From Oscheius dolichura (Eukaryota; Nematoda; Chromadorea; Rhabditida; Rhabditidae): 64,000 bases of DNA. The translations under genes were made by a program, and so were the position numbers. The DNA is taken from the NCBI GenBank assembly GCA_932521035.1, contig OW051492.1, positions 11,222,001 through 11,286,000 on the forward strand. Reading direction: 5' to 3'. Below are positions 24,806 through 39,090 of this stretch, piece by piece. The stretch's first letter is position 1. The number at the start of each line of letters is the position of its first letter. The notes under the pieces are model-generated. The model made no database searches, was not told the DNA's origin, and was given only the letters and a program-made list of their open reading frames with translations.

Positions 24806-27800
24806 CTCCGTGTCCACCAGCTAAAAACGGAACGCTCTCTTTGAAGCCACCAGCTAAAAACGGAATGCTCCTTCGTGTCCACCAGCTAAAAACGGAACGC
24901 TCCTTCGTGTCCACCAGCTAAAAACGGAATGCTCTCTTTGAAGCCACCAGCTAAAAACGGAATGCTCCTTCGTGTCCACCAGCTAAAAACAGAATGCTCC
25001 CTCGTGTCCACCAGCTAAAAACGGAACGCTCTTTTTGAAGCCACCAGCTAAAAACGGAATGCTCCTTCGTGTCCACCAGCTAAAAACGGAATGCTCCTTC
25101 GTGTCCACCAGCTAAAAACGGAATGCTCTCTTTGAAGCCACCAGCTAAAAACGGAACGCTCCTTCGTGTCCACCAGTTAAAAACGGAATGCTCCTCCGTG
25201 TCCACCAGCTAAAAACGGAATGCTCCTTCGTGTCCACCAGCTAAAAACGGAATGCTCCTCCGTGTCCACCAGCTAAAAACGGAATGCTCCTTCGTGTCCA
25301 CCAGCTAAAAACGGAATGCTCTCTTTGAAGCCACCAGCTAAAAACGGAACGCTCCTTCGTGTCCACCAGTTAAAAACGGAATGCTCCTTCGTGTCCACCA
25401 GCTAAAAACGGAATGCTCCTCCGTGTCCACCAGCTAAAAACGGAACGCTCTCTTTGAAGCCACCAGCTAAAAACGGAATGCTCCTTCGTGTCCACCAGCT
25501 AAAAACGGAACGCTCTCTTTGAAGCCACCAGCTAAAAACGGAATGCTCCTTCGTGTCCACCAGCTAAAAACGGAACGCTCTCTTTGAAGCCACCAGCTAA
25601 AAACGGAATGCTCCTTCGTGTCCACCAGCTAAAAACGGAATGCTCCTCCGTGTCCACCAGCTAAAAACGGAACGCTCTCTTTGAAGCCACCAGCTAAAAA
25701 CGGAATGCTCCTTCGTGTCCACCAGCTAAAAACGGAACGCTCTCTTTGAAGCCACCAGCTAAAAACGGAATGCTCCTTCGTGTCCACCAGCTAAAAACGG
25801 AACGCTCTTTTTGAAGCCACCAGCTAAAAACGGAATGCTCCTTCGTGTCCACCAGCAAAAACCGAATGCTCCTTCGTGTCCACCAGCTAAAAACGGAACG
25901 CTCTTTTTGAAGCCACCAGCTAAAAACGGAATGCTCCTTCGTGTCCACCAGCAAAAACCGAATGCTCCTTCGTGTCCACCAGCTAAAAACGGAATGCTCC
26001 TCCGTGTCCACCAGCTAAAAACGGAATGCTCCTTCGTGTCCACCAGCTAAAAACGGAATGCTCCTTCGTGTCCACCAGCTAAAAACGGAATGCTCCTTCG
26101 TGTCCACCAGCTAAAAACGGAATGCTCCTTCGTGTCCACCAGCTAAAAACGGAATGCTCCTCCGTGTCCACCAGCTAAAAACGGAATGCTCCTTCGTGCC
26201 ACCAGATAAAAACGGAACGCTCTCTTTGAAGCCACCAGCTAAAAACGGTATGCTCCTTCGTGTCCACCAGATAAAAACGGAACGCTCTTTTTGAGGCCAC
26301 CAGCTAAAAACGGAATGCTCCTTCGTGTCCACCAGCTAAAAACGGAACGCTCTTTTTGAGGCCACCAGCTAAAAACGGAATGCTCCTTCGTGTCCACCAG
26401 CGAAAAACGGAATGCTCCTTCGTGTCCACCAGCTAAAAACCGAATGCTCCTTCGTGTCCACCAGCTAAAAACGGAACGCTCTTTTTGAAGCCACCAGCTA
26501 AAAACGGAATGCTCCTTCGTGTCCACCAGCAAAAACCGAATGCTCCTTCGTGTCCACCAGCTAAAAACGGAATGCTCCTCCGTGTCCACCAGCTAAAAAC
26601 GGAATGCTCCTTCGTGTCCACCAGCTAAAAACGGAATGCTCCTCCGTGTCCACCAGCTAAAAACGGAATGCTCCTTCGTGTCCACCAGCTAAAAACGGAA
26701 TGCTCCTTCGTGTCCACCAGCTAAAAACGGAATGCTCCTTCGTGTCCACCAGCTAAAAACGGAATGCTCCTTCGTGTCCACCAGCTAAAAACGGAATGCT
26801 CTCTTTGAAGCCACCAGCTAAAAACGGAATGCTCCTTCGTGTCCACCAGCTAAAAACGGAACGCTCCTTCGTGTCCACCAGCTAAAAACGGAATGCTCCT
26901 CCGTGTCCACCAGCTAAAAACGGAACGCTCTCTTTGAAGCCACCAGCTAAAAACGGAATGCTCCTTCGTGTCCACCAGCTAAAAACGGAACGCTCTCTTT
27001 GAAGCCACCAGCTAAAAACGGAATGCTCCTTCGTGTCCACCAGCTAAAAACGGAACGCTCCTTCGTGTCCACCAGCTAAAAACGGAATGCTCTCTTTGAA
27101 GCCACCAGCTAAAAACGGAATGCTCCTTCGTGTCCACCAGCTAAAAACAGAATGCTCCCTCGTGTCCACCAGCTAAAAACGGAACGCTCTTTTTGAAGCC
27201 ACCAGCTAAAAACGGAATGCTCCTTCGTGTCCACCAGCTAAAAACGGAATGCTCCTTCGTGTCCACCAGCTAAAAACGGAATGCTCTCTTTGAAGCCACC
27301 AGCTAAAAACGGAACGCTCCTTCGTGTCCACCAGTTAAAAACGGAATGCTCCTCCGTGTCCACCAGCTAAAAACGGAATGCTCCTTCGTGTCCACCAGCT
27401 AAAAACGGAATGCTCCTCCGTGTCCACCAGCTAAAAACGGAATGCTCCTTCGTGTCCACCAGCTAAAAACGGAATGCTCTCTTTGAAGCCACCAGCTAAA
27501 AACGGAACGCTCCTTCGTGTCCACCAGTTAAAAACGGAATGCTCCTTCGTGTCCACCAGCTAAAAACGGAATGCTCCTCCGTGTCCACCAGCTAAAAACG
27601 GAACGCTCTCTTTGAAGCCACCAGCTAAAAACGGAATGCTCCTTCGTGTCCACCAGCTAAAAACGGAACGCTCTCTTTGAAGCCACCAGCTAAAAACGGA
27701 ATGCTCCTTCGTGTCCACCAGCTAAAAACGGAACGCTCTCTTTGAAGCCACCAGCTAAAAACGGAATGCTCCTTCGTGTCCACCAGCTAAAAACGGAATG

Positions 27801-29217
27801 CTCCTCCGTGTCCACCAGCTAAAAACGGAACGCTCTCTTTGAAGCCACCAGCTAAAAACGGAATGCTCCTTCGTGTCCACCAGCTAAAAACGGAACGCTC
27901 TCTTTGAAGCCACCAGCTAAAAACGGAATGCTCCTTCGTGTCCACCAGCTAAAAACGGAACGCTCTTTTTGAAGCCACCAGCTAAAAACGGAATGCTCCT
28001 TCGTGTCCACCAGCAAAAACCGAATGCTCCTTCGTGTCCACCAGCTAAAAACGGAACGCTCTTTTTGAAGCCACCAGCTAAAAACGGAATGCTCCTTCGT
28101 GTCCACCAGCAAAAACCGAATGCTCCTTCGTGTCCACCAGCTAAAAACGGAATGCTCCTCCGTGTCCACCAGCTAAAAACGGAATGCTCCTTCGTGTCCA
28201 CCAGCTAAAAACGGAATGCTCCTTCGTGTCCACCAGCTAAAAACGGAATGCTCCTTCGTGTCCACCAGCTAAAAACGGAATGCTCCTTCGTGTCCACCAG
28301 CTAAAAACGGAATGCTCCTCCGTGTCCACCAGCTAAAAACGGAATGCTCCTTCGTGCCACCAGATAAAAACGGAACGCTCTCTTTGAAGCCACCAGCTAA
28401 AAACGGTATGCTCCTTCGTGTCCACCAGATAAAAACGGAACGCTCTTTTTGAGGCCACCAGCTAAAAACGGAATGCTCCTTCGTGTCCACCAGCTAAAAA
28501 CGGAACGCTCTTTTTGAGGCCACCAGCTAAAAACGGAATGCTCCTTCGTGTCCACCAGCTAAAAACGGAATGCTCCTTCGTGTCCACCAGCTAAAAACCG
28601 AATGCTCCTTCGTGTCCACCAGCTAAAAACGGAACGCTCTTTTTGAAGCCACCAGCTAAAAACGGAATGCTCCTTCGTGTCCACCAGCAAAAACCGAATG
28701 CTCCTTCGTGTCCACCAGCTAAAAACGGAATGCTCCTCCGTGTCCACCAGCTAAAAACGGAATGCTCCTTCGTGTCCACCAGCTAAAAACGGAATGCTCC
28801 TCCGTGTCCACCAGCTAAAAACGGAATGCTCCTTCGTGTCCACCAGCTAAAAACGGAATGCTCCTTCGTGTCCACCAGCTAAAAACGGAATGCTCCTTCG
28901 TGTCCACCAGCTAAAAACGGAATGCTCCTTCGTGTCCACCAGCTAAAAACGGAATGCTCTCTTTGAAGCCACCAGCTAAAAACGGAATGCTCCTTCGTGT
29001 CCACCAGCTAAAAACGGAACGCTCCTTCGTGTCCACCAGCTAAAAACGGAATGCTCCTCCGTGTCCACCAGCTAAAAACGGAACGCTCTCTTTGAAGCCA
29101 CCAGCTAAAAACGGAATGCTCCTTCGTGTCCACCAGCTAAAAACGGAACGCTCTCTTTGAAGCCACCAGCTAAAAACGGAATGCTCCTTCGTGTCCACCA
29201 GCTAAAAACGGAACGCT
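24806..29217 (+). repeat. 2158-bp tandem block duplication in family B
   Basis: Variants recur at a fixed offset of 2158 bp: ACAGAATGCTCCCTCG at 24989 and 27147, the two CAGCAAAAACCG monomers near 25854 and 25950 matched near 28012 and 28108, and the shortened CGTGCCACCAGAT near 26207 and 28365. One visible difference is CAGCGAAAAACGG near 26400 against CAGCTAAAAACGG near 28558. The match begins near 24806 and persists to about 27059 in the first copy and 29217 in the second. The left edge lies between 24780 and 24840 and cannot be fixed more closely by eye. Confidence 0.87.
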
Positions 29218-32200
29218 CTCTTTGAAGCCACCAGCTAAAAACGGAATGCTCCTTCGTGTCCACCAGCTAAAAACGGAATGCTCCTCCGTGTCCACCAGCT
29301 AAAAACGGAACGCTCTCTTTGAAGCCACCAGCTAAAAACGGAATGCTCCTTCGTGTCCACCAGCTAAAAACGGAACGCTCTCTTTGAAGCCACCAGCTAA
29401 AAACGGAATGCTCCTTCGTGTCCACCAGCTAAAAACGGAACGCTCTCTTTGAAGCCACCAGCTAAAAACGGAATGCTCCTTCGTGTCCACCAGCTAAAAA
29501 CGGAATGCTCCTCCGTGTCCACCAGCTAAAAACGGAACGCTCTCTTTGAAGCCACCAGCTAAAAACGGAATGCTCCTTCGTGTCCACCAGCTAAAAACGG
29601 AACGCTCTCTTTGAAGCCACCAGCTAAAAACGGAATGCTCCTTCGTGTCCACCAGCTAAAAACGGAACGCTCTTTTTGAAGCCACCAGCTAAAAACGGAA
29701 TGCTCCTTCGTGTCCACCAGCTAAAAACGGAACGCTCCTTCGTGTCCACCAGTTAAAAACGGAATGCTCCTTCGTGTCCACCAGCTAAAAACGGAATGCT
29801 CCTCCGTGTCCACCAGCTAAAAACGGAATGCTCCTTCGTGTCCACCAGCTAAAAACGGAATGCTCCTCCGTGTCCACCAGCTAAAAACGGAATGCTCCTT
29901 CGTGTCCACCAGCTAAAAACGGAATGCTCCTTCGTGTCCACCAGCTAAAAACGGAATGCTCTCTTTGAAGCCACCAGCTAAAAACGGAATGCTCCTTCGT
30001 GTCCACCAGCTAAAAACGGAACGCTCCTTCGTGTCCACCAGCTAAAAACGGAATGCTCCTCCGTGTCCACCAGCTAAAAACGGAACGCTCTCTTTGAAGC
30101 CACCAGCTAAAAACGGAATGCTCCTTCGTGTCCACCAGCTAAAAACGGAACGCTCTCTTTGAAGCCACCAGCTAAAAACGGAATGCTCCTTCGTGTCCAC
30201 CAGCTAAAAACGGAACGCTCTCTTTGAAGCCACCAGCTAAAAACGGAATGCTCCTTCGTGTCCACCAGCTAAAAACGGAATGCTCCTTCGTGTCCACCAG
30301 CTAAAAACGGAATGCTCCTCCGTGTCCACCAGCTAAAAACGGAATGCTCCTTCGTGTCCACCAGCTAAAAACGGAATGCTCCTTCGTGTCCACCAGCTAA
30401 AAACGGAATGCTCTCTTTGAAGCCACCAGCTAAAAACGGAATGCTCCTTCGTGTCCACCAGCTAAAAACGGAACGCTCTTTTTGAAGCCACCAGCTAAAA
30501 ACGGAATGCTCCTTCGTGTCCACCAGCTAAAAACGGAATGCTCCTCCGTGTCCACCAGCTAAAAACGGAATGCTCCTTCGTGTCCACCAGCTAAAAACGG
30601 AATGCTCTCTTTGAAGCCACCAGCTAAAAACGGAATGCTCCTTCGTGTCCACCAGCTAAAAACGGAACGCTCTTTTTGAAGCCACCAGCTAAAAACGGAA
30701 TGCTCCTTCGTGTCCACCAGCTAAAAACGGAATGCTCCTCCGTGTCCACCAGCTAAAAACGGAATGCTCCTTCGTGTCCACCAGCTAAAAACGGAACGCT
30801 CTTTTTGAAGCCACCAGCTAAAAACGGAATGCTCCTCCGTGTCCACCAGCTAAAAACGGAACGCTCTCTTTGAAGCCACCAGCTAAAAACGGAATGCTCC
30901 TTCGTGTCCACCAGCTAAAAACGGAACGCTCTCTTTGAAGCCACCAGCTAAAAACGGAATGCTCCTTCGTGTCCACCAGCTAAAAACGGAACGCTCTCTT
31001 TGAAGCCACCAGCTAAAAACGGAATGCTCCTTCGTGTCCACCAGCTAAAAACGGAATGCTCCTCCGTGTCCACCAGCTAAAAACGGAACGCTCTCTTTGA
31101 AGCCACCAGCTAAAAACGGAATGCTCCTTCGTGTCCACCAGCTAAAAACGGAACGCTCTCTTTGAAGCCACCAGCTAAAAACGGAATGCTCCTTCGTGTC
31201 CACCAGCTAAAAACGGAACGCTCTTTTTGAAGCCACCAGCTAAAAACGGAATGCTCCTTCGTGTCCACCAGCTAAAAACGGAACGCTCCTTCGTGTCCAC
31301 CAGTTAAAAACGGAATGCTCCTTCGTGTCCACCAGCTAAAAACGGAATGCTCCTTCGTGTCCACCAGCTAAAAACGGAACGCTCTCTTTGAAGCCACCAG
31401 CTAAAAACGGAATGCTCCTCCGTGTCCACCAGCTAAAAACGGAATGCTCCTTCGTGTCCACCAGCTAAAAACGGAATGCTCCTCCGTGTCCACCAGCTAA
31501 AAACGGAACGCTCTCTTTGAAGCCACCAGCTAAAAACGGAATGCTCCTTCGTGTCCACCAGCTAAAAACGGAATGCTCCTTCGTGTCCACCAGCTAAAAA
31601 CGGAATGCTCCTCCGTGTCCACCAGCTAAAAACGGAATGCTCTCTTTGAAGCCACCAGCTAAGAACGGAATGCTCCTTCGTGTCCACCAGCTAAAAACGG
31701 AATGCTCCTTCGTGTCCACCAGCTAAAAACGGAATGCTCCTTCGTGTCCACCAGCTAAAAACGGAATGCTCCTTCGTGTCCACCAGCTAAAAACGGAACG
31801 CTCTCTTTGAAGCCACCAGCTAAAAACGGAATGCTCCTCCGTGTCCACCAGCTAAAAACGGAATGCTCCTTCGTGTCCACCAGCTAAAAACGGAATGCTC
31901 CTTCGTGTCCACCAGCTAAAAACGGAACGCTCTTTTTGAAGCCGCCAGCTAAAAACGGAATGCTCCTTCGTGTCCACCAGCTAAAAACGGAATGCTCCTC
32001 CGTGTCCACCAGCTAAAAACGGAATGCTCCTTCGTGTCCACCAGCTAAAAACGGAATGCTCCTCCGTGTCCACCAGCTAAAAACGGAATGCTCCTCCGTG
32101 TCCACCAGCTAAAAACGGAATGCTCCTTCGTGTCCACCAGCTAAAAACGGAATGCTCCTTCGTGTCCACCAGCTAAAAACGGAATGCTCCTTCGTGTCCA

Positions 32201-35199
32201 CCAGCTAAAAACGGAACGCTCCTTCGTGTCCACCAGCTAAAAACGGAATGCTCCTCCGTGTCCACCAGCTAAAAACGGAACGCTCTCTTTGAAGCCACCA
32301 GCTAAAAACGGAATGCTCCTTCGTGTCCACCAGCTAAAAACGGAACGCTCTCTTTGAAGCCACCAGCTAAAAACGGAATGCTCCTTCGTGTCCACCAGCT
32401 AAAAACGGAACGCTCTCTTTGAAGCCACCAGCTAAAAACGGAATGCTCCTTCGTGTCCACCAGCTAAAAACGGAATGCTCCTCCGTGTCCACCAGCTAAA
32501 AACGGAACGCTCTCTTTGAAGCCACCAGCTAAAAACGGAATGCTCCTTCGTGTCCACCAGCTAAAAACGGAACGCTCTCTTTGAAGCCACCAGCTAAAAA
32601 CGGAATGCTCCTTCGTGTCCACCAGCTAAAAACGGAACGCTCTTTTTGAAGCCACCAGCTAAAAACGGAATGCTCCTTCGTGTCCACCAGCTAAAAACGG
32701 AACGCTCCTTCGTGTCCACCAGTTAAAAACGGAATGCTCCTTCGTGTCCACCAGCTAAAAACGGAATGCTCCCTCGTGTCCACCAGCTAAAAACGGAACG
32801 CTCCTTCGTGTCCACCAGTTAAAAACGGAATGCTCCTCCGTGTCCACCAGCTAAAAACGGAATGCTCCTTCGTGTCCACCAGCTAAAAACGGAATGCTCC
32901 TTCGTGCCCACCAGCTAAAAACGGAATGCTCCTCCGTGTCCACCAGCTAAAAACGGAATGCTCCTTCGTGTCCACCAGCTAAAAACGGAATGCTCCTTCG
33001 TGTCCACCAGCTAAAAACGGAATGCTCTCTTTGAAGCCACCAGCTAAAAACGGAATGCTCCTTCGTGTCCACCAGCTAAAAACGGAACGCTCTTTTTGAA
33101 GCCACCAGCTAAAAACGGAATGCTCCTTCGTGTCCACCAGCTAAAAACGGAATGCTCCTCCGTGTCCACCAGCTAAAAACGGAATGCTCCTTCGTGTCCA
33201 TCGGCTCAAAACGGAATGCTCCTTCGTGTCCACCAGCTAAAAACGGAACGCTCTCTTTGAAGCCACCAGCTAAAAACGGAATGCTCCTTCGTGTCCACCA
33301 GCTAAAAACGGAATGCTCCTTCGTGTCCACCAGCTAAAAACGGAATGCTCCTTCGTGTCCACCAGCTAAAAACGGAATGCTCCTTCGTGTCCACCTGCTA
33401 AAAACAGAATGCTCCCTCGTGTCCACCAGCTAAAAACGGAACGCTCCTTCGTGTCCACCAGTTAAAAACGGAATGCTCCTTCGTGTCCACCAGCTAAAAA
33501 CGGAATGCTCCTTCGTGTCCACCAGCTAAAAACGGAATGCTCCTTCGTGTCCACCAGCTAAAAACGGAATGCTCCTTCGTGTCCACCTGCTAAAAACAGA
33601 ATGCTCCCTCGTGTCCACCAGCTAAAAACGGAACGCTCCTTCGTGTCCACCAGTTAAAAACGGAATGCTCCTTCGTGTCCACCAGCTAAAAACGGAATGC
33701 TCCTCCGTGTCCACCAGCTAAAAACGGAATGCTCCTTCGTGTCCACCAGCTAAAAACGGAATGCTCCTTCGTGTCCACCAGCTAAAAACGGAATGCTCCT
33801 CCGTGTCCACCAGCTAAAAACGGAATGCTCCTTCGTGTCCACCAGCTAAAAACGGAATGCTCCTTCGTGTCCACCAGCTAAAAACGGAACACTCTCTTTG
33901 AAGCCACCAGCTAAAAACGGAATGCTCCTCCGTGTCCACCAGCTAAAAACGGAATGCTCCTTCGTGTCCACCAGCTAAAAACGGAATGCTCCTTCGTGTC
34001 CACCAGCTAAAAACGGAATGCTCCTCCGTGTCCACAAGCTAAAAACGGAATGCTCCTTCGTGTCCACCAGCTAAAAACGGAATGCTCCTTCGTGTCCACC
34101 AGCTAAAAACGGAATGCTCCTCCGTGTCCACCAGCTAAAAACGGAATGCTCTCTTTGAAGCCACCAGCTAAGAACGGAATGCTCCTTCGTGTCCACCAGC
34201 TAAAAACGGAATGCTCCTTCGTGTCCACCAGCTAAAAACGGAATGCTCCTTCGTGTCCACCAGCTAAAAACGGAATGCTCCTTCGTGTCCACCTGCTAAA
34301 AACAGAATGCTCCCTCGTGTCCACCAGCTAAAAACGGAATGCTCCTCCGTGTCCACCAGCTAAAAACGGAATGCTCCTTCGTGTCCATCGGCTCAAAACG
34401 GAATGCTCCTTCGTGTCCACCAGCTAAAAACGGAATGCTCCTCCGTGTCCTCCAGCTAAAAACGGAATGCTCTCTTTGAAGCCACCAGCTAAGAACGGAA
34501 TGCTCCTTCGTGTCCACCAGCTAAAAACGGAATGCTCCTTCGTGTCCACCAGCTAAAAACGGAATGCTCTCTTTGAAGCCACCAGCTAAGAACGGAATGC
34601 TCCTTCGTGTCCACCAGCTAAAAACGGAATGCTCCTTCGTGTCCACCAGCTAAAAACGGAATGCTCCTCCGTGTCCACCAGCTAAAAACGGAATGCTCCT
34701 CCGTGTCCACCAGCTAAAAACGGAATGCTCCTTCGTGTCCACCAGCTAAAAACGGAACGCTCCTTCGTGTCCACCAGTTAAAAACGGAATGCTCCTTCGT
34801 GTCCACCAGCTAAAAACGGAATGCTCCTTCGTGTCCACCAGCTAAAAACGGAATGCTCCTCCGTGTCCACCAGCTAAAAACGGAATGCTCTTTTTGAAGC
34901 CACCAGCTAAAAACGGAATGCTCCTTCGTGTCCACCAGCTAAAAACGGAACGCTCTCTTTGAAGCCACCAGCTAAAAACGGAATGCTCCTTCGTGTCCAC
35001 CAGCTAAAAACGGAACGCTCTCTTTGAAGCCACCAGCTAAAAACGGAATGCTCCTTCGTGTCCACCAGCTAAAAACGGAATGCTCCTCCGTGTCCTCCAG
35101 CTAAAAACGGAATGCTCTCTTTGAAGCCACCAGCTAAGAACGGAATGCTCCTTCGTGTCCACCAGCTAAAAACGGAATGCTCCTTCGTGTCCACCAGCT

Positions 35200-37365
35200 A
35201 AAAACGGAATGCTCTCTTTGAAGCCACCAGCTAAGAACGGAATGCTCCTTCGTGTCCACCAGCTAAAAACGGAATGCTCCTTCGTGTCCACCAGCTAAAA
35301 ACGGAATGCTCCTCCGTGTCCACCAGCTAAAAACGGAATGCTCCTCCGTGTCCACCAGCTAAAAACGGAATGCTCCTTCGTGTCCACCAGCTAAAAACGG
35401 AATGCTCCTCCGTGTCCACCAGCTAAAAACGGAATGCTCCTTCGTGTCCACCAGCTAAAAACGGAATGCTCCTTCGTGTCCACCAGCTAAAAACGGAATG
35501 CTCCTCCGTGTCCACCAGCTAAAAACGGAATGCTCTTTTTGAAGCCACCAGCTAAAAACGGAATGCTCCTTCGTGTCCACCAGCTAAAAACGGAACGCTC
35601 TCTTTGAAGCCACCAGCTAAAAACGGAATGCTCCTTCGTGTCCACCAGATAAAAACGGAACGCTCTCTTTGAAGCCACCAGCTAAAAACGGTATGCTCCT
35701 TCGTGTCCACCAGATAAAAACGGAACGCTCTTTTTGAGGCCACCAGCTAAAAACGGAATGCTCCTTCATGTCCACCAGCTAAAAACGGAATGCTCCTTCG
35801 TGTCCACCAGCTAAAAACGGAACGCTCTTTTTGAGGCCACCAGCTAAAAACGGAATGCTCCTTCGTGTCCACCAGCTAAAAACGGAATGCTCCTTCGTGT
35901 CCACCAGCTAAAAACGGAATGCTCCTTCGTGTCCACCAGCTAAAAACGGAACGCTCTTTTTGAAGCCACCAGCTAAAAACGGAATGCTCCTTCGTGTCCA
36001 CCAGCTAAAAACGGAATGCTCCTTCGTGTCCACCAGCTAAAAACGGAATGCTCTCTTTGAAGCCACCAGCTAAAAACGGAATGCTCCTCCGTGTCCACCA
36101 GCTAAAAACGGAATGCTCCTTCGTGTCCACCAGCTAAAAACGGAACGCTCTCTTTGAAGCCACCAGCTAAAAACGGAATGCTCCTTCGTGTCCACCAGAT
36201 AAAAACGGAACGCTCTCTTTGAAGCCACCAGCTAAAAACGGTATGCTCCTTCGTGTCCACCAGATAAAAACGGAACGCTCTTTTTGAGGCCACCAGCTAA
36301 AAACGGAATGCTCCTTCGTGTCCACCAGCTAAAAACGGAATGCTCTCTTTGAAGCCACCAGCTAAAAACGGAATGCTCCTCCGTGTCCACCAGCTAAAAA
36401 CGGAATGCTCCTTCGTGTCCACCAGCTAAAAACGGAATGCTCTCTTTGAAGCCACCAGCTAAGAACGGAATGCTCCTTCGTGTCCACCAGCTAAAAACGG
36501 AATGCTCCTTCGTGTCCACCAGCTAAAAACGGAATGCTCCTCCGTGTCCACCAGCTAAAAACGGAATGCTCCTCCGTGTCCACCAGCTAAAAACGGAATG
36601 CTCCTTCGTGTCCACCAGCTAAAAACGGAATGCTCCTCCGTGTCCACCAGCTAAAAACGGAATGCTCCTTCGTGTCCACCAGCTAAAAACGGAATGCTCC
36701 TTCGTGTCCACCAGCTAAAAACGGAATGCTCCTCCGTGTCCACCAGCTAAAAACGGAATGCTCTTTTTGAAGCCACCAGCTAAAAACGGAATGCTCCTTC
36801 GTGTCCACCAGCTAAAAACGGAACGCTCTCTTTGAAGCCACCAGCTAAAAACGGAATGCTCCTTCGTGTCCACCAGATAAAAACGGAACGCTCTCTTTGA
36901 AGCCACCAGCTAAAAACGGTATGCTCCTTCGTGTCCACCAGATAAAAACGGAACGCTCTTTTTGAGGCCACCAGCTAAAAACGGAATGCTCCTTCATGTC
37001 CACCAGCTAAAAACGGAATGCTCCTTCGTGTCCACCAGCTAAAAACGGAACGCTCTTTTTGAGGCCACCAGCTAAAAACGGAATGCTCCTTCGTGTCCAC
37101 CAGCTAAAAACGGAATGCTCCTTCGTGTCCACCAGCTAAAAACGGAATGCTCCTTCGTGTCCACCAGCTAAAAACGGAACGCTCTTTTTGAAGCCACCAG
37201 CTAAAAACGGAATGCTCCTTCGTGTCCACCAGCTAAAAACGGAATGCTCCTTCGTGTCCACCAGCTAAAAACGGAATGCTCTCTTTGAAGCCACCAGCTA
37301 AAAACGGAATGCTCCTCCGTGTCCACCAGCTAAAAACGGAATGCTCCTTCGTGTCCACCAGCTAA
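35200..37365 (+). repeat. 1228-bp tandem block duplication in family B
   Basis: The CTAAGAACGG variant at 35232 and 36460, the CAGATAAAAACGG monomers near 35645 and 36873, and CTTCATGT near 35764 and 36992 all share an offset of 1228 bp. The match extends from about 35200 to 36136 and from about 36430 to 37364. A shorter relative of the same monomer order lies between them near 36100-36300. Confidence 0.82.
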
Positions 37366-37489
37366 AAACGGAATGCTCCTCCGTGTCCACCAGCTAAAAA
37401 CGGAATGCTCCTTCGTGTCCACCAGCTAAAAACGGAATGCTCCTTCGTGTCCACCAGCTAAAAACGGAATGCTCCTTCGTGTCCACCAG

Positions 37490-39090
37490 CTAAAAACGGA
37501 ATGCTCTCTTTGAAGCCACCAGCTAAGAACGGAATGCTCCTTCGTGTCCACCAGCTAAAAACGGAATGCTCTCTTTGAAGCCACCAGCTAAGAACGGAAT
37601 GCTCCTTCGTGTCCACCAGCTAAAAACGGAATGCTCCTTCGTGTCCACCAGCTAAAAACGGAATGCTCCTCCGTGTCCACCAGCTAAAAACGGAATGCTC
37701 CTCCGTGTCCACCAGCTAAAAACGGAATGCTCCTTCGTGTCCACCAGCTAAAAACGGAATGCTCCTTCGTGTCCACCAGCTAAAAACGGAATGCTCCTCC
37801 GTGTCCACCAGCTAAAAACGGAATGCTCCTCCGTGTCCACCAGCTAAAAACGGAATGCTCCTTCGTGTCCACCAGCTAAAAACGGAATGCTCCTTCGTGT
37901 CCACCAGCTAAAAACGGAATGCTCCTCCGTGTCCACCAGCTAAAAACGGAATGCTCCTTCGTGTCCACCAGCTAAAAACGGAATGCTCTTTTTGAAGCCA
38001 CCAGCTAAAAACGGAATGCTCCTTCGTGTCCACCAGCTAAAAACGGAATGCTCCTCCGTGTCCACCAGCTAAAAACGGAATGCTCCTCCGTGTCCACCAG
38101 CTAAAAACGGAATGCTCCTTCGTGTCCACCAGCTAAAAACGGAACGCTCCTTCGTGTCCACCAGTTAAAAACGGAATGCTCCTTCGTGTCCACCAGCTAA
38201 AAACGGAATGCTCCTTCGTGTCCACCAGCTAAAAACGGAATGCTCCTCCGTGTCCACCAGCTAAAAACGGAATGCTCCTTCGTGTCCACCAGCTAAAAAC
38301 GGAATGCTCCTTCGTGTCCACCAGCTAAAAACGGAATGCTCCTCCGTGTCCACCAGCTAAAAACGGAATGCTCTTTTTGAAGCCACCAGCTAAAAACGGA
38401 ATGCTCCTTCGTGTCCACCAGCTAAAAACGGAACGCTCTCTTTGAAGCCACCAGCTAAAAACGGAATGCTCCTTCGTGTCCACCAGCTAAAAACGGAACG
38501 CTCTCTTTGAAGCCACCAGCTAAAAACGGAATGCTCCTTCGTGTCCACCAGCTAAAAACGGAATGCTCTCTTTGAAGCCACCAGCTAAGAACGGAATGCT
38601 CCTTCGTGTCCACCAGCTAAAAACGGAATGCTCTCTTTGAAGCCACCAGCTAAGAACGGAATGCTCCTTCGTGTCCACCAGCTAAAAACGGAATGCTCCT
38701 TCGTGTCCACCAGCTAAAAACGGAATGCTCCTCCGTGTCCACCAGCTAAAAACGGAATGCTCCTCCGTGTCCACCAGCTAAAAACGGAATGCTCCTTCGT
38801 GTCCACCAGCTAAAAACGGAATGCTCCTTCGTGTCCACCAGCTAAAAACGGAATGCTCCTCCGTGTCCACCAGCTAAAAACGGAATGCTCCTCCGTGTCC
38901 ACCAGCTAAAAACGGAATGCTCCTTCGTGTCCACCAGCTAAAAACGGAATGCTCCTTCGTGTCCACCAGCTAAAAACGGAATGCTCCTCCGTGTCCACCA
39001 GCTAAAAACGGAATGCTCCTTCGTGTCCACCAGCTAAAAACGGAATGCTCTTTTTGAAGCCACCAGCTAAAAACGGAATGCTCCTCCGTG
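37490..39090 (+). repeat. 1062-bp tandem block duplication in family B
   Basis: The paired CTAAGAACGG variants at 37524 and 37589 recur at 38586 and 38651, an offset of 1062 bp. The downstream order of CTTCG, CTCCG and TTTTTGAAG monomers matches to about 38025 and 39087. Edges are approximate. Confidence 0.8.
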
